From Microvirga thermotolerans (lineage in GTDB: Bacteria > Pseudomonadota > Alphaproteobacteria > Rhizobiales > Beijerinckiaceae), in the NCBI RefSeq assembly GCF_009363855.1, contig NZ_CP045423.1:2758001-2822000 (forward strand): DNA of 64,000 bases, in the 5' to 3' direction. The position numbers and the translations under genes are program-made. How positions within the stretch are numbered: the first letter of the stretch is position 1; each line of letters starts with the position of its first letter. The notes below the pieces were generated by a model that was not told where the DNA came from, did no database searches, and saw only the letters and a program-made list of their open reading frames with translations. This document shows positions 8,843 to 16,688 of this stretch, in pieces.

Positions 8843-9523
8843 CTACATCCCCCGCTGCCCGCGCGCGACGGCGCGGGCCAGGGCGGCCGAGACCTGCGCC
8901 TCGGACCGGCGGAAGCTCTCCGCGTCCGGGGTCGTGACGTTGACCGTCACCGAGAGCGGCCGCCCGCCGCCCCCGGCCCGGACGCCGAGCTTGCCGTCCG
9001 GTCCCCGGGCGAGCGGCATGACCGCCTCCGCCCCCTTCTCGCCCATCACCCCCAAGCCGCGCCCCAGCGGAAAGTAGGCCGGCGCGCCGACGACGCCCCC
9101 CTGGGCGAAGGGCATCACCATCCCGCGCGAGAACACGCCGCCCTTCGCGAAGGGGGCAGGCGCATCGGCGCCCCCGCCGAAGAGGGAGCCGATTCCCTTG
9201 AACAGGCCTCCGAGCATTCCCCCGAGATCGAGCGGCGCCGCGCCGCCCATGCCGCCGGTCATGACCGACTTCGCAGTCTGGCTCAGGGCGAGCTGGAGGG
9301 GGGCCAGTGCCATGCGCAACCCTGTTTCCACAAGAGACTGGCGCAGCGACTTCAGAACGCCGTCGAATTTCTTGCCTTCTGCAACATTCTTCGCAAAAGC
9401 ATTGCTGAGGGATTCACCGAATTTGTCGGAGAGGCCGATGAGCGTCTGGAGCTGGCGTTCCCTATCCTTGTCCGCTTCCGACTTGGAAGAGTTATCCGCT
9501 AACGCATCGTTTTGCTTGACCAT
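8843..9523 (-). CDS. Short tape-measure / tail tip-like protein (gp11)
   Basis: A 226-aa protein with an N-terminal charged helical part, a middle stretch SLVETGLRMALAPLQLALSQ, glycine-rich hydrophobic segments (LGGMLGGLFKGIGSLFGG) and a C-terminal domain GEKGAEAVMPLARGPDGKLG. This is the conserved end of phage tape-measure proteins. A size near 220 aa is normal for the GTA version, because the GTA tail is short, and far below that of siphophages. The ATG at 9523 has a good GGAAAGGAcc-type ribosome site. Its first bases overlap head-to-head with a plus-strand lipoprotein gene. Confidence 0.9.
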   Translation of the reverse strand: MVKQNDALADNSSKSEADKDRERQLQTLIGLSDKFGESLSNAFAKNVAEGKKFDGVLKSLRQSLVETGLRMALAPLQLALSQTAKSVMTGGMGGAAPLDLGGMLGGLFKGIGSLFGGGADAPAPFAKGGVFSRGMVMPFAQGGVVGAPAYFPLGRGLGVMGEKGAEAVMPLARGPDGKLGVRAGGGGRPLSVTVNVTTPDAESFRRSEAQVSAALARAVARGQRGM

Positions 9524-9794
9524 CTTGAGGGTCCTTTCCGTCGTTGCCCTGCCGCCCCTAACCTTGTCGGGCTGCAATACGGCGCCTCGGCCGGATCTTG
9601 TCTTCAATCGCAACGGATTGTCCGCTCAGGACATGTCCCGCGCCAATGCCGAGTGCAATCTCGAGGCAGAAAAGGCCGCGATGCAAGCAAGGAACAGTGT
9701 GACGGCAGGTGAGACCTGGCGAAAAATTTTCGTGCTGTGCATGGAAAGCAAAGGCGCCCGGTATGTCGGGACCTCCGCCGGAATCCGCATGTAA
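9516..9794 (+). CDS. Small predicted lipoprotein, opposite to gp11 and overlapping its start
   Basis: A 92-aa frame if read from the TTG at 9516 (a second TTG is at 9525). It opens with a hydrophobic signal and a lipobox LTLSGC, putting the acylated cysteine near residue 20. The mature part (AECNLEAEKAAMQARNSV, then ETWRKIFVLCMESKGARYV) has two cysteines and resembles small, uncharacterised periplasmic lipoproteins of the order. It runs opposite to the GTA genes and its start overlaps the first bases of gp11. The non-ATG start and lack of a clear ribosome site lower confidence. Function unknown. Confidence 0.5.
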   Translation: MTILRVLSVVALPPLTLSGCNTAPRPDLVFNRNGLSAQDMSRANAECNLEAEKAAMQARNSVTAGETWRKIFVLCMESKGARYVGTSAGIRM

Positions 9795-9839
9795 CGCAGA
9801 GTAAAGTCGCAGTCCCCGAAGCATCGCGAACGCACCCTC

Positions 9840-10040
9840 TCACCCATCCGGAAACGCCTCCATCAGCCGCCTGAGATCGCCTCGCCCCGCAGGCTCCGGC
9901 ATTCTTCCTCCGCACACTCCTTCGAGCGCCGCCATCACCTCGCGCGGGGTCGCGCGCCAGAACTCCGCCGGGCTCCACCGCAGGAGGCCGAGGCCGAGCC
10001 GCATCGCGTCCTCCCAGGGGAAGGGCTGCGGCCCGCTCAT
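9840..10040 (-). CDS. Phage tail assembly chaperone (GTA gp10.1-like)
   Basis: A 66-aa protein with the family pattern PFPWEDAMRLGLGLLRWSP, FWRATPREVMAAL and a basic C-terminal LRRLMEAFPDG. Such chaperones bind the tape-measure protein during tail-tube assembly and are not in the final particle. Its ATG overlaps the gp10 stop codon by 4 bases (ATGA), implying translational coupling. The next gene in this direction is gp11, beyond the inserted lipoprotein gene. Confidence 0.9.
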   Translation of the reverse strand: MSGPQPFPWEDAMRLGLGLLRWSPAEFWRATPREVMAALEGVCGGRMPEPAGRGDLRRLMEAFPDG

Positions 10041-10402
10041 GCATCCTGCGGAAGCGGAGGGTTTTGCGGCGGCGCCTCGCCGCCGAACGTCGTAAGGAGC
10101 AGATCCGCAACGGCCTGCGCCACCGGCCCGATGCCTTCATGCAGGGGAAGGGCCGCTGCCGCGGCGTCGCTCATGTCGTGCCCTCCTCCGCGCAGGGCCG
10201 CGCCGAGGATCGCAAGAAGGTCGCGGCTCGACAGGCGGCCGCTGCCGAAGCGCTCCGCCAGGGCCGCGAGGTCCTGCACGCCGAAGGCTTCCTCCAGCTC
10301 GGCGAGCGCGCCGAGGGTGAGGCAGAGCGTATAGCGCCGCCCGCCGAGGTCCAGCGCCACCTCGCCACGTCGTCTGTTCGCCATGGTGCCGCCTCCGCTC
10401 AC
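10037..10402 (-). CDS. GTA family protein gp10 (tail assembly, GTA-gp10 family)
   Basis: A 121-aa protein with GEVALDLGGRRYTLCLTLGA and LAELEEAFGVQDLAALAERF, typical of the GTA gp10 family encoded between the major tail protein and the chaperone. It is likely a tail assembly factor that works with the next gene. I used the GTG at 10402 because it overlaps the gp9 stop codon by 4 bases (GTGA); an ATG at 10384 (MANRRRGEV) is also common in homologues and cannot be excluded. Confidence 0.9.
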   Translation of the reverse strand: MSGGGTMANRRRGEVALDLGGRRYTLCLTLGALAELEEAFGVQDLAALAERFGSGRLSSRDLLAILGAALRGGGHDMSDAAAAALPLHEGIGPVAQAVADLLLTTFGGEAPPQNPPLPQDA

Positions 10403-10809
10403 AACGCGACGAAGCTCAGCTGCCCGGCGGATTCGAAGGCCATCTCGAAGGTGACCTCGCCCGCGTGGTCGCCGCGGTATTCGAGGCTCGTGATCTGGAA
10501 CGGCCCCTCGATGCGGCCGAAATCGGGAATGACGATCTGGTAGGTCAGGATGTCGCCGTCGAAGAAGACCTGACGCATGCGCGCGTCCGACGCCTCGTCC
10601 TTGAACACGCCGGCTCCCGTGATGCCCGCCCGGCGAACGCCGGCGCCGGCGAGGAGCTCGCGCCAGCGCCCGGTCGACTCCGCGTTCGTCACGTCGACGG
10701 TTTCGGCATTGAAGGCGATCTGGCGGGTGCGAAGGCCCGCCACGGTGACGAAGCCCGCGGCCCCGTCGGCGATCTTGATGAGCAGGTCCTTGCCCTTCTG
10801 TGCAGGCAT
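10399..10809 (-). CDS. Major tail protein, TP901-1 family (gp9)
   Basis: A 136-aa tail-tube protein starting MPAQKGKDLLIKI and containing GLRTRQIAFNAETVDVTNAE and FDGDILTYQIVIPDFGRIEG. These are diagnostic of the TP901-1 type major tail proteins whose rings stack to form the tail tube. The start at 10809 is supported by a ribosome site of the GAAAGGAtc type. It is followed without a gap by gp10 and preceded by gp8 after 33 bases. Confidence 0.95.
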   Translation of the reverse strand: MPAQKGKDLLIKIADGAAGFVTVAGLRTRQIAFNAETVDVTNAESTGRWRELLAGAGVRRAGITGAGVFKDEASDARMRQVFFDGDILTYQIVIPDFGRIEGPFQITSLEYRGDHAGEVTFEMAFESAGQLSFVAL

Positions 10810-10842
10810 GGAAGATCCTTTCTCGCGTGAGCGCAATCGGTT

Positions 10843-11253
10843 TCAGAACACCTCCGTCACGGCGCGAAGGCGCAGCGTGACGCGGGTGAGCCGGCTGTCC
10901 CTGTCCCGCACGGAGGAAAGCTCCGTGACGCGCAGGTTGACGAGACGATGGCCGTCGAGGGCAAGCGGCGCATCGTCGAGGATGTCGGAGAAGCGCTCCG
11001 CGACGGCGAGCGCGTCGCGCGCGCTCCCCCGCTCGCTCCAGACCACGATGCTGAGGGTCTGCTCGTGGCCCCGGTCCGTGTCGGTCGACCAGTCCTTCGC
11101 GGTCACGTCGCCGAACAGGGCATAGACGGGAGCGGCGGCCCGGGGCGGCTCGTCGTGGAGGCGCAGGACCCCGCCCATGAGGGAGAGAAGCGTCTCGTCG
11201 CCCTCGGCACGGTCGAGGATGGCGCGGCGCAGGGCGAGAACCGGGCTCGTCAT
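10843..11253 (-). CDS. DUF3168 family tail completion protein (gp8)
   Basis: A 136-aa protein. VLALRRAILDRAEGDETLLS, PVYALFGDVTAKDWSTDTDR and HEQTLSIVVWSERG match DUF3168, a tail terminator family that caps the tail and joins it to the head. Its ATG at 11253 overlaps the stop of gp7 by 4 bases (ATGA), so the two are translated as a coupled pair. Length and order agree with RcGTA. Confidence 0.93.
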   Translation of the reverse strand: MTSPVLALRRAILDRAEGDETLLSLMGGVLRLHDEPPRAAAPVYALFGDVTAKDWSTDTDRGHEQTLSIVVWSERGSARDALAVAERFSDILDDAPLALDGHRLVNLRVTELSSVRDRDSRLTRVTLRLRAVTEVF

Positions 11254-11585
11254 GGCTTCACCTCCTCCACGAGGCACACGAGGTCGCGGCGCGCCCCGTC
11301 GGGATCGGCGGCGGCGCGGATCGCGAAGCGGCGCGGGCCGGCAGTGAGCCGCATCGCGCCCGTCACCCCGTCGCGGTAGCGCAGGGTGATCCGGTGCGTG
11401 AGCGCCTGCTCCGCCCGTCCCGCGCGCTGGCGCTCGGTTCCGGAGATCATCTCGATGGCGCCCCAGACCTGCGGGCCGGGCGCATAGGAGCGGATCACGC
11501 CGCCGAAGCCGTCCGGTCGCTCCAGGGGCAGCTCGAGCACGAAGCGGCGCGACCGCGCGCCGATGGGAATGGGTTTGGTTTTCAT
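11250..11585 (-). CDS. Phage head closure / stopper protein (gp7)
   Basis: A 111-aa protein beginning MKTKPIPIGARSRRFVLELP with VWGAIEMISGTERQRAGRAE and THRITLRYRDGV, the pattern of SPP1 gp16-type head closure proteins. It is expected to seal the portal after DNA packaging and to receive the tail. The start at 11585 fits family length; a longer in-frame extension exists but is not family-like. A 142-base gap separates it from gp6. Confidence 0.92.
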   Translation of the reverse strand: MKTKPIPIGARSRRFVLELPLERPDGFGGVIRSYAPGPQVWGAIEMISGTERQRAGRAEQALTHRITLRYRDGVTGAMRLTAGPRRFAIRAAADPDGARRDLVCLVEEVKP

Positions 11586-11727
11586 GGAGAGAAACGAAAA
11601 ATGGCGAGGTGAGATGCGGAGCCCGGGCGGTCCCGCGTCAGTCCGGACGCGTCTCCGGCTCGGACCCGCCCCAATGGGCACGGCGCCGGACCGAGTGCGG
11701 CGCCCCGCAGCGGGCGGTGGGGAGAGT

Positions 11728-12288
11728 CTAGATCCGCGCCCGCCGGAACGGCGCGACCAGGGCGAGGGCTTCGGGCGGCAGGGCCTGCGGGCCGGCCACG
11801 TCGCCCCGGCTCTCGAACCAGCGCGCCACGAGGATCTTCACGGCGAGCCGCAGGGTCGCGGGCACGTCGTCCGGCGTTTCGCCGTAGCCGACGCGCAGGT
11901 CGATGGCGATGCCGTTGTGCACCTTGCCGGGCTGCGGCATCCGGCGGAACAGGATGCGCGGCGGATCGCCCAGGGCGTCGCTTTCGTAATCCCCGGGAGA
12001 CAGGCTCTCGGAAACGCCGGAGGCGTCGTAGACCCGCACGCCCTCCACGGCGAGGAGCGGCGAGACCGGCAGGAGAACGGCGCCGCCCTGCGGCCAGCGG
12101 TGCAGCATGAGCCGCCAGCGCTGGGCCACGAGGATGCGGCGGGCGCTCGCCTCCACCATGAGCCGGGCAGCCTTGACGAGCCCGCCGATCAGGCCGTCCT
12201 CCGCGTCGTCGTCGACGCGCAGATAGGCCTTCATCTCGGCCAGCGGGACGGGCTCGACGGCGGGGCCGTCGACGAGTATCGGAAACAT
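11728..12288 (-). CDS. Head-tail connector / adaptor protein (gp6)
   Basis: A 186-aa protein starting MFPILVDGPAVEPVPLAEMK followed by AYLRVDDDAEDGLIGGLVKA, characteristic of the HK97 gp6 / phage head-tail connector family that forms a ring below the portal. The ATG at 12288 is preceded at the right distance by AAGGA; an in-frame ATG at 12306 would remove that site from the leader. The gene diverges from a trypsin-like protease gene whose start codon is only 21 bases away, so their promoters must lie inside each other's coding region or further off. Confidence 0.93.
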   Translation of the reverse strand: MFPILVDGPAVEPVPLAEMKAYLRVDDDAEDGLIGGLVKAARLMVEASARRILVAQRWRLMLHRWPQGGAVLLPVSPLLAVEGVRVYDASGVSESLSPGDYESDALGDPPRILFRRMPQPGKVHNGIAIDLRVGYGETPDDVPATLRLAVKILVARWFESRGDVAGPQALPPEALALVAPFRRARI

Positions 12289-12309
12289 CGAACGGGAATC
12301 CTTCATGTC

Positions 12310-13047
12310 ATGAAACGTGTCATCGCCGCGCTCCTCGTCACGGCCGCCACGGCGACGGGCGCCCGGGCCATCGTGGGCGGCGCGGAGGACGAGGGTGTCC
12401 TCGCCCGCGCGAGCGTGATGGTGCTGAGCTCCAACGGCGGGGTCTGCAGCGCAGTCGTGCTCGCGCCCGACGTGGTGCTGACCGCCGCCCATTGCGTCAC
12501 GGGAGCGGACGAGCACCGGGTCCATTTCCGGGACGAGGCGGGCCAGCCGGTGCTGATCCCGCCGGCCGCGAAGGCGGTGCATCCGGGCTACGAGGCGAAG
12601 GCCGTGGAGGCGCGCAAGCGCTCCATCGACCTCGCGCTCCTTCGCCTGCCCGAAAAGCTGCCCGCCCGGTTCCGGGCGGCGCCTCTCGCGGCGGCGCAGC
12701 CGCGGGCGGGAGACGCGGTGACGGTCGGCGGCTACGGCCTCTCCCGCGAGGGCGAGCCGAAGACCACCGGCACCTTCCGCACCGCCGCCCTGACGACGGT
12801 CGAGCCTCACGGCCCGAGCCGGATCCTCCTGTGGGCGCAGGGCAAGGGCGCCATGGGCGCCTGCCAGGGCGATTCGGGCGGCCCCATGGCCTTCGGGGAG
12901 GCGGTTGTGGCGGTCACGAGCTGGTCGTCCCCCGCCGGGGGGCGCGGCTGCGGCGGCATCACCCAGGGCATTCTGCTCGGCCCGCAGAAAACCTGGATCG
13001 ACCGGACGCTGACGGGCTGGGGGCGCACCGCCCGCTGGAACGAATAG
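12310..13047 (+). CDS. Secreted trypsin-like serine protease, family S1 (first of a tandem pair)
   Basis: A 245-aa protein with a 20-residue signal peptide (cleavage expected after GARA, leaving IVGGAE as the mature N-terminus) and a full S1 triad: His61 in LTAAHC, Asp107 in SIDLAL and Ser189 in GACQGDSGGP. It should be exported and cut proteins after a specificity loop I cannot read. A processed IVGG-type N-terminus is what active trypsins need, so signal cleavage may itself activate it. It lies on the opposite strand inside the GTA head module, between gp6 and the capsid, and is followed by a paralogue. Confidence 0.9.
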   Translation: MKRVIAALLVTAATATGARAIVGGAEDEGVLARASVMVLSSNGGVCSAVVLAPDVVLTAAHCVTGADEHRVHFRDEAGQPVLIPPAAKAVHPGYEAKAVEARKRSIDLALLRLPEKLPARFRAAPLAAAQPRAGDAVTVGGYGLSREGEPKTTGTFRTAALTTVEPHGPSRILLWAQGKGAMGACQGDSGGPMAFGEAVVAVTSWSSPAGGRGCGGITQGILLGPQKTWIDRTLTGWGRTARWNE

Positions 13048-13132
13048 GCGGACAGGACGTCTCACTCCGGCGGGATTTGCCCCCTCGCCCACTCCCCTTG
13101 CGTCAGGCCTTGCCGCATCCCAAAGTCATTCC

Positions 13133-13942
13133 ATGCGCTTCACATCCCTCACCGGCGCGGCCGCCGGACTTCTCCTCCTCCCGATCCTCGCCTTTCCCGC
13201 CCGCGCGGTGGTGGAAGGCACGCCGCTCAGGGAACCCGACGGGCTGCGGCGCTCGGTCGTGGCGGTGGAGAGCAGCAGCGGCGAGTTGTGCTCCGGCGCC
13301 CTCGTGGCGCAGGACCTCGTCCTCACCGCCGCCCACTGCATGACGGACCGGGCGGCCTACCGCATCGTGGCGGTCAACCGGGCATTCAAGCCTCAGGCGG
13401 TGCGGGTGGCGGCGATCGCCGTCCATCCGACCTTCGTGCCCGGAACGACGCCGCGCACGCAGCCGGGCGTCGACCTCGCCCTCCTCAAGCTGGAGCGGCC
13501 GCTGGGAGCCGATTTCGGTCCCTTCGACCTGCGCCAGGCCGAGGGAATTCCGGAGGGCGCGACGGTGACCGTCGCCGGCTTCGGCGTTCTGTCGGAGCGG
13601 TTGAAGAACTCCGCCCGCACCCTGCGCCAGACCGAACTCCTCGCGGTGGGAGCCGTGCAGGTCGCCAACCGGGTGGTGATCGCCGCCGACAGGAACCGTC
13701 TCGCGGAGACCGCGGGCGCCGGCGCCTGCCGGGGCGATTCCGGGGGGCCCGTGCTGACCCGGTCCCAGGGCGGCTACCGGCTCTCGGGCATCGTCAGCTG
13801 GTCGAGCGGCGCGCTGCGCACCAACGGGCCCAGCGCCTGCGGCGGGCTGACCGCCGTGACGTCCCTGGCGGATCACATGGGCTGGATCCGGCAGGCGACG
13901 GCCAGCCTCGACGGCATGGCAGGAAGCTGGACGCGGCGCTGA
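13133..13942 (+). CDS. Secreted trypsin-like serine protease, family S1 (second of a tandem pair)
   Basis: A 269-aa protein with an N-terminal signal (LLLLPILAFPARA then VVEGT) and a complete triad: His68 in LTAAHC, Asp114 in GVDLALL and Ser203 in GACRGDSGGP. It is 86 bases downstream of the first protease, in the same direction, and shares its layout; the two probably arose by duplication and have diverged a good deal. It ends 18 bases before the stop of the capsid gene on the other strand. Substrate unknown. No dedicated inhibitor or adaptor gene is seen nearby. Confidence 0.9.
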   Translation: MRFTSLTGAAAGLLLLPILAFPARAVVEGTPLREPDGLRRSVVAVESSSGELCSGALVAQDLVLTAAHCMTDRAAYRIVAVNRAFKPQAVRVAAIAVHPTFVPGTTPRTQPGVDLALLKLERPLGADFGPFDLRQAEGIPEGATVTVAGFGVLSERLKNSARTLRQTELLAVGAVQVANRVVIAADRNRLAETAGAGACRGDSGGPVLTRSQGGYRLSGIVSWSSGALRTNGPSACGGLTAVTSLADHMGWIRQATASLDGMAGSWTRR

Positions 13943-13960
13943 CCGCGTCCGGCGGCATCG

Positions 13961-15199
13961 TCAGGCGGCGAACTTCAGCAGCTTGATCGCCGCATAGTCC
14001 TGCACGCCGCCGCCGACGCGCTTCGTGGTGTAGAACAGCACGTAGGGCTTGGCGGAGTACGGGTCGCGCAGCACGCGCACGCCCGCCCGGTCCACCACCA
14101 GGTAACCGCGCCGGAAGTCGCCGAAGGCGACGGCGCAGGCATTCGCCGCGATGTCGGGCATGTCTTCCGCCTCGACGACGGGGAAGCCCATCAGGGTCGC
14201 GGCCTGGCCGAGGCTCGCGGGCGGCGCCCAGAGATACTGCCCGTTGTCGTCCTTGAACCGGCGGATCGCGCTCTGCGTCTTGCGGTTCATGACGAAGGAG
14301 GCGTTCTGCCGGTAGCCGGCCTTGAGCGCATAGACGAGCTCCACCAGGACGTCGGAGGGGTTCGCCGCCGGGAAGCCCGCGCCGCCCGTGTGGACGGTGC
14401 CGAGGCGGCCCCACTCCCAGATCTCGTCCTCCACCGTGTCGACGGCGAGGAAGCCCTTGGGCTTGTTCACGCCGTCGCCGTTCACGAAGGCGGCGCCCTC
14501 CTGCTCCGCGAAGGCGGCCTCGACTTCCTCGGCGATCCAGCGGTCGATGTCGACCACGGCGTCGTCGAGGAGCGTCTGGGTCGCCGCGGGCATGGCGTAG
14601 AGCTCCATGGCGGGGAAGCTCATCTCGGACAGCGTCGGGCCGCTCGTCTGCGGACGGGGCGCGGTCTCGCCGACCCAGCCGGAGGCCGGGCCCGTGGCCG
14701 AGAAGGCCCGCTTGTACTGCCCGCCCGAGATCACCTTCACCGACGCGATCGCGCGGATGGGCGAGACGGCGGCGAGGCGGCGCAGCACCTCGCGCTCGAC
14801 CGTGTCGGGCACGAGATAGCCCCCGTCGGGACCGCTGCCCGCGGACAGGGCCTTCTCCTCCAGCAGCTTCAGGCCGGCGGACTCGCCGCTGCGCATATAG
14901 GCATGGAAGGCCTGCTTGTGCTCCGCGAGGAACGGGTCGCGCGGAGCGTCGGCTTCGCCGCCGAGCGGCGGGCGGGAGCGCTCCAGGGACAGGCGGTCGA
15001 TGCGGCGCTTGGCTTCGTCGAGGGCCGTGTCGATGCGCGCGAGCTTCTCCTCGGTGACGACGTCGCCGGTGAGCCGCGTCTCGATCTGGCCGAGGCGGGC
15101 ATCGTTGGTCTCCTTGAACGCCTCGAAGGCGCGGGCGAACTCCTCGAAGGCGGAGGAGACGTCGTCGGAAATGGATTTGGTTTCGACGATGGACATCAT
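13961..15199 (-). CDS. Major capsid protein, HK97 family (gp5)
   Basis: A 412-aa HK97-fold capsid protein. The first 100 residues are charged and helical (a scaffold-like delta domain; EEFARAFEAFKETNDARLGQ), and prohead protease is expected to remove it before about residue 110. The shell domain begins near GSGPDGGYLVPDTVEREVLR and continues through WIAEEVEAAFAEQEGAAFVN. I used the ATG at 15199; an adjacent ATG is at 15196. A strong terminator ends 28 bases upstream of the start, so this gene and those after it are insulated from upstream transcription unless there is read-through or a local promoter. Confidence 0.95.
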   Translation of the reverse strand: MMSIVETKSISDDVSSAFEEFARAFEAFKETNDARLGQIETRLTGDVVTEEKLARIDTALDEAKRRIDRLSLERSRPPLGGEADAPRDPFLAEHKQAFHAYMRSGESAGLKLLEEKALSAGSGPDGGYLVPDTVEREVLRRLAAVSPIRAIASVKVISGGQYKRAFSATGPASGWVGETAPRPQTSGPTLSEMSFPAMELYAMPAATQTLLDDAVVDIDRWIAEEVEAAFAEQEGAAFVNGDGVNKPKGFLAVDTVEDEIWEWGRLGTVHTGGAGFPAANPSDVLVELVYALKAGYRQNASFVMNRKTQSAIRRFKDDNGQYLWAPPASLGQAATLMGFPVVEAEDMPDIAANACAVAFGDFRRGYLVVDRAGVRVLRDPYSAKPYVLFYTTKRVGGGVQDYAAIKLLKFAA

Positions 15200-15227
15200 G
15201 AGCAATCGTTGGTGTTGCGAGAGATGG

Positions 15228-15255
15228 AAAAAAGCCCGCCGGAAGGGCGGGCTTT
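15228..15255 (-). terminator. Intrinsic terminator inside the GTA cluster, just before the capsid gene
   Basis: On the minus strand a 7-bp GC stem (GCCCGCC / GGCGGGC, arms at 15246-15252 and 15234-15240, 5-base loop) is followed by six T. It sits after the small lipoprotein gene and 28 bases upstream of the capsid start. The flanking A and T runs also make it weakly bidirectional. It should stop most transcription arriving from gp1-gp4. Confidence 0.85.
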
Positions 15256-15279
15256 CGGGTTTCAAGGGATCCTTCCGGA

Positions 15280-15477
15280 TCAGCGGGTCGCGCGGCGCAC
15301 CGTGCGCGTGACGGCGGGACCGGTCGCGGCACCGACCGCGCCGCCTGCAACCGCGCCGACGGGACCGGCCGCCGCGCCGACTCCGGCGCCGACGGCCGCG
15401 CCGCCGACCCGTTCCTGCGTGGTGGTGCAGCCGGCGGCCGCGAGGGCGAGAAGGGCGGCGATGGCGAGTGACTTCAT
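15280..15477 (-). CDS. Small glycine-zipper lipoprotein within the GTA cluster
   Basis: A 65-aa protein with a short signal peptide and the lipobox LAAAGC (Cys17), followed by an alanine- and glycine-rich glycine-zipper-like stretch (GGAAVGAGVGAAAGPVGAVA) and a basic C-terminus. It should be an outer- or inner-membrane lipoprotein; the glycine zipper favours membrane association. It lies between prohead protease and capsid in the same direction and is followed by its own terminator, so it looks like a separate cassette inserted between gp4 and gp5. Not a known GTA structural gene. Function unknown. Confidence 0.75.
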   Translation of the reverse strand: MKSLAIAALLALAAAGCTTTQERVGGAAVGAGVGAAAGPVGAVAGGAVGAATGPAVTRTVRRATR

Positions 15478-15586
15478 GGCAGAATCTCCCGAATGAGCGG
15501 ATGCCTCTTCCGCCCGTTCGCAGGGCGTGACCCGCAGCCTCCGCTCCTCCGCGGGCGTTTCATCAACGCCGACCGGCCCGACGGGT

Positions 15587-16135
15587 TCAGGAAAAGAGTC
15601 GCGATGCGGCGGAGCGGATGCGTCCGGCGAGGTCGCCCACGCCCGCCTCCCGCATATGCTTCACCCGCTCCACGCGCGCCCCCGGCAGCATCGGGAACGT
15701 CACGATGGAGATTTCCCACAGGTCGAGCTTCTCGAGGCGGCGCAGGCCGGTGGGCCGCTCGGCCCTGGCGCGCTCGACGCGGAAGCCGATGGACAGGCCG
15801 TCCACCGCTCCCTCGCCGAGCAGGGCATGGATCTCGCGGGCCCGCTCCACGGCGAGGTTGAGCCTGCCGCGCACCCTCAGGCCGCGGCGATCCTCGGCGA
15901 TGGAGAGCCAGCGCCCGATGGGCTCCGAGGGATCGTGCTGCCAGAGCAGGCGGATGTTCGGGACGCCGCGTTTCCTCAGGCTGTCGGCGAAGGCGCCCGG
16001 CATGACCACGTCCTTGCCGAGATCGGCCACGCCGAACAGGCTCGCATAGCCCTCGAAGACGCCCTCCCCGTCGATGGCGCGCAGGGGCTCGGCGACGAGC
16101 TTCACCTCCCGCGCGATGGAGGCGGCCTGGCGCAT
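15587..16135 (-). CDS. HK97 family prohead protease (gp4)
   Basis: A 182-aa serine protease with the herpesvirus-assemblin-like fold. FEGYASLFGVADLGKDVVMP is the family opening, LLWQHDP holds the likely catalytic His67, and DGLSIGF the likely Ser115. It should cleave the capsid N-terminal scaffold during head maturation. Its ATG overlaps the stop of the preceding 50-aa gene by one base (TGATG), implying coupled translation. Order and length match RcGTA gp4. Confidence 0.94.
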   Translation of the reverse strand: MRQAASIAREVKLVAEPLRAIDGEGVFEGYASLFGVADLGKDVVMPGAFADSLRKRGVPNIRLLWQHDPSEPIGRWLSIAEDRRGLRVRGRLNLAVERAREIHALLGEGAVDGLSIGFRVERARAERPTGLRRLEKLDLWEISIVTFPMLPGARVERVKHMREAGVGDLAGRIRSAASRLFS

Positions 16136-16287
16136 CAGCGGGCTCCCTTGCGAGCGGACGGGCGACGCCCGGCATCGAGCTTTTCGAGCTGGCGCACGAA
16201 GTCGCGGAACACGAGCGCGGGGGCACGCCCCTGCGCCTCGCGCGGGACTTTCGGCTGGCGCACGGGACGCGCGATGGAGCGGATCAT
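16135..16287 (-). CDS. Small basic protein of the GTA cluster (50 aa)
   Basis: A 50-aa, arginine- and lysine-rich protein (MIRSIARPVRQPKVPREAQG, then APALVFRDFVRQLEKLDAGR). It overlaps its neighbours at both ends: ATGA with the preceding membrane-protein gene and TGATG with gp4. That tight coupling is the main evidence that it is real. I do not recognise a family. Given its position before the protease it could be an assembly factor, but this is a guess. Confidence 0.65.
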   Translation of the reverse strand: MIRSIARPVRQPKVPREAQGRAPALVFRDFVRQLEKLDAGRRPSARKGAR

Positions 16288-16484
16288 GACGGATCTCCCG
16301 AATGACGGCGGTTGAAGAGGGACAGCTCGCGCACGAAGGCGTCGAAGCGGCGGTTCGCCGCGAACAGGTCGCGAAGGGTCATCGCGAGCAGGGCGGAGGC
16401 TCCGCTCGCCCACACGAACAGGGCGAGATGAGCGAGATCGCCGCGGCTGATCACCGCCTCGGCGATGCGATCGAACAAGTTCAT
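16284..16484 (-). CDS. Small membrane protein of the GTA cluster (66 aa)
   Basis: A 66-aa protein with one membrane segment (LALFVWASGASALLAMTL) flanked by charged ends. Small one-helix proteins at this place, between portal and prohead protease, are seen in related GTA clusters of this order, though I do not know a function. Its stop overlaps the start of the next 50-aa gene by 4 bases. In this window it is split from the portal gene by two unrelated enzyme-like genes (cupin and VOC). Confidence 0.65.
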   Translation of the reverse strand: MNLFDRIAEAVISRGDLAHLALFVWASGASALLAMTLRDLFAANRRFDAFVRELSLFNRRHSGDPS

Positions 16485-16688
16485 GGTTTGTTCCTGACAG
16501 AAATTGCACGTTGTGAGGGTCAGGAGACGCGGCAGGCGATGCGGAGGGAGCGATATAGGCTGGGACGGCGGCGGCCATTAACCAGTGCCTGCCGGTGCTG
16601 ACGGCGCAAAGCCGTTCCACGGCATGAAGATCTCCAACGGGTGAAAACCGTGCTCCCGACGACGGCACCGGCAGCGTGCCCGAACAGA

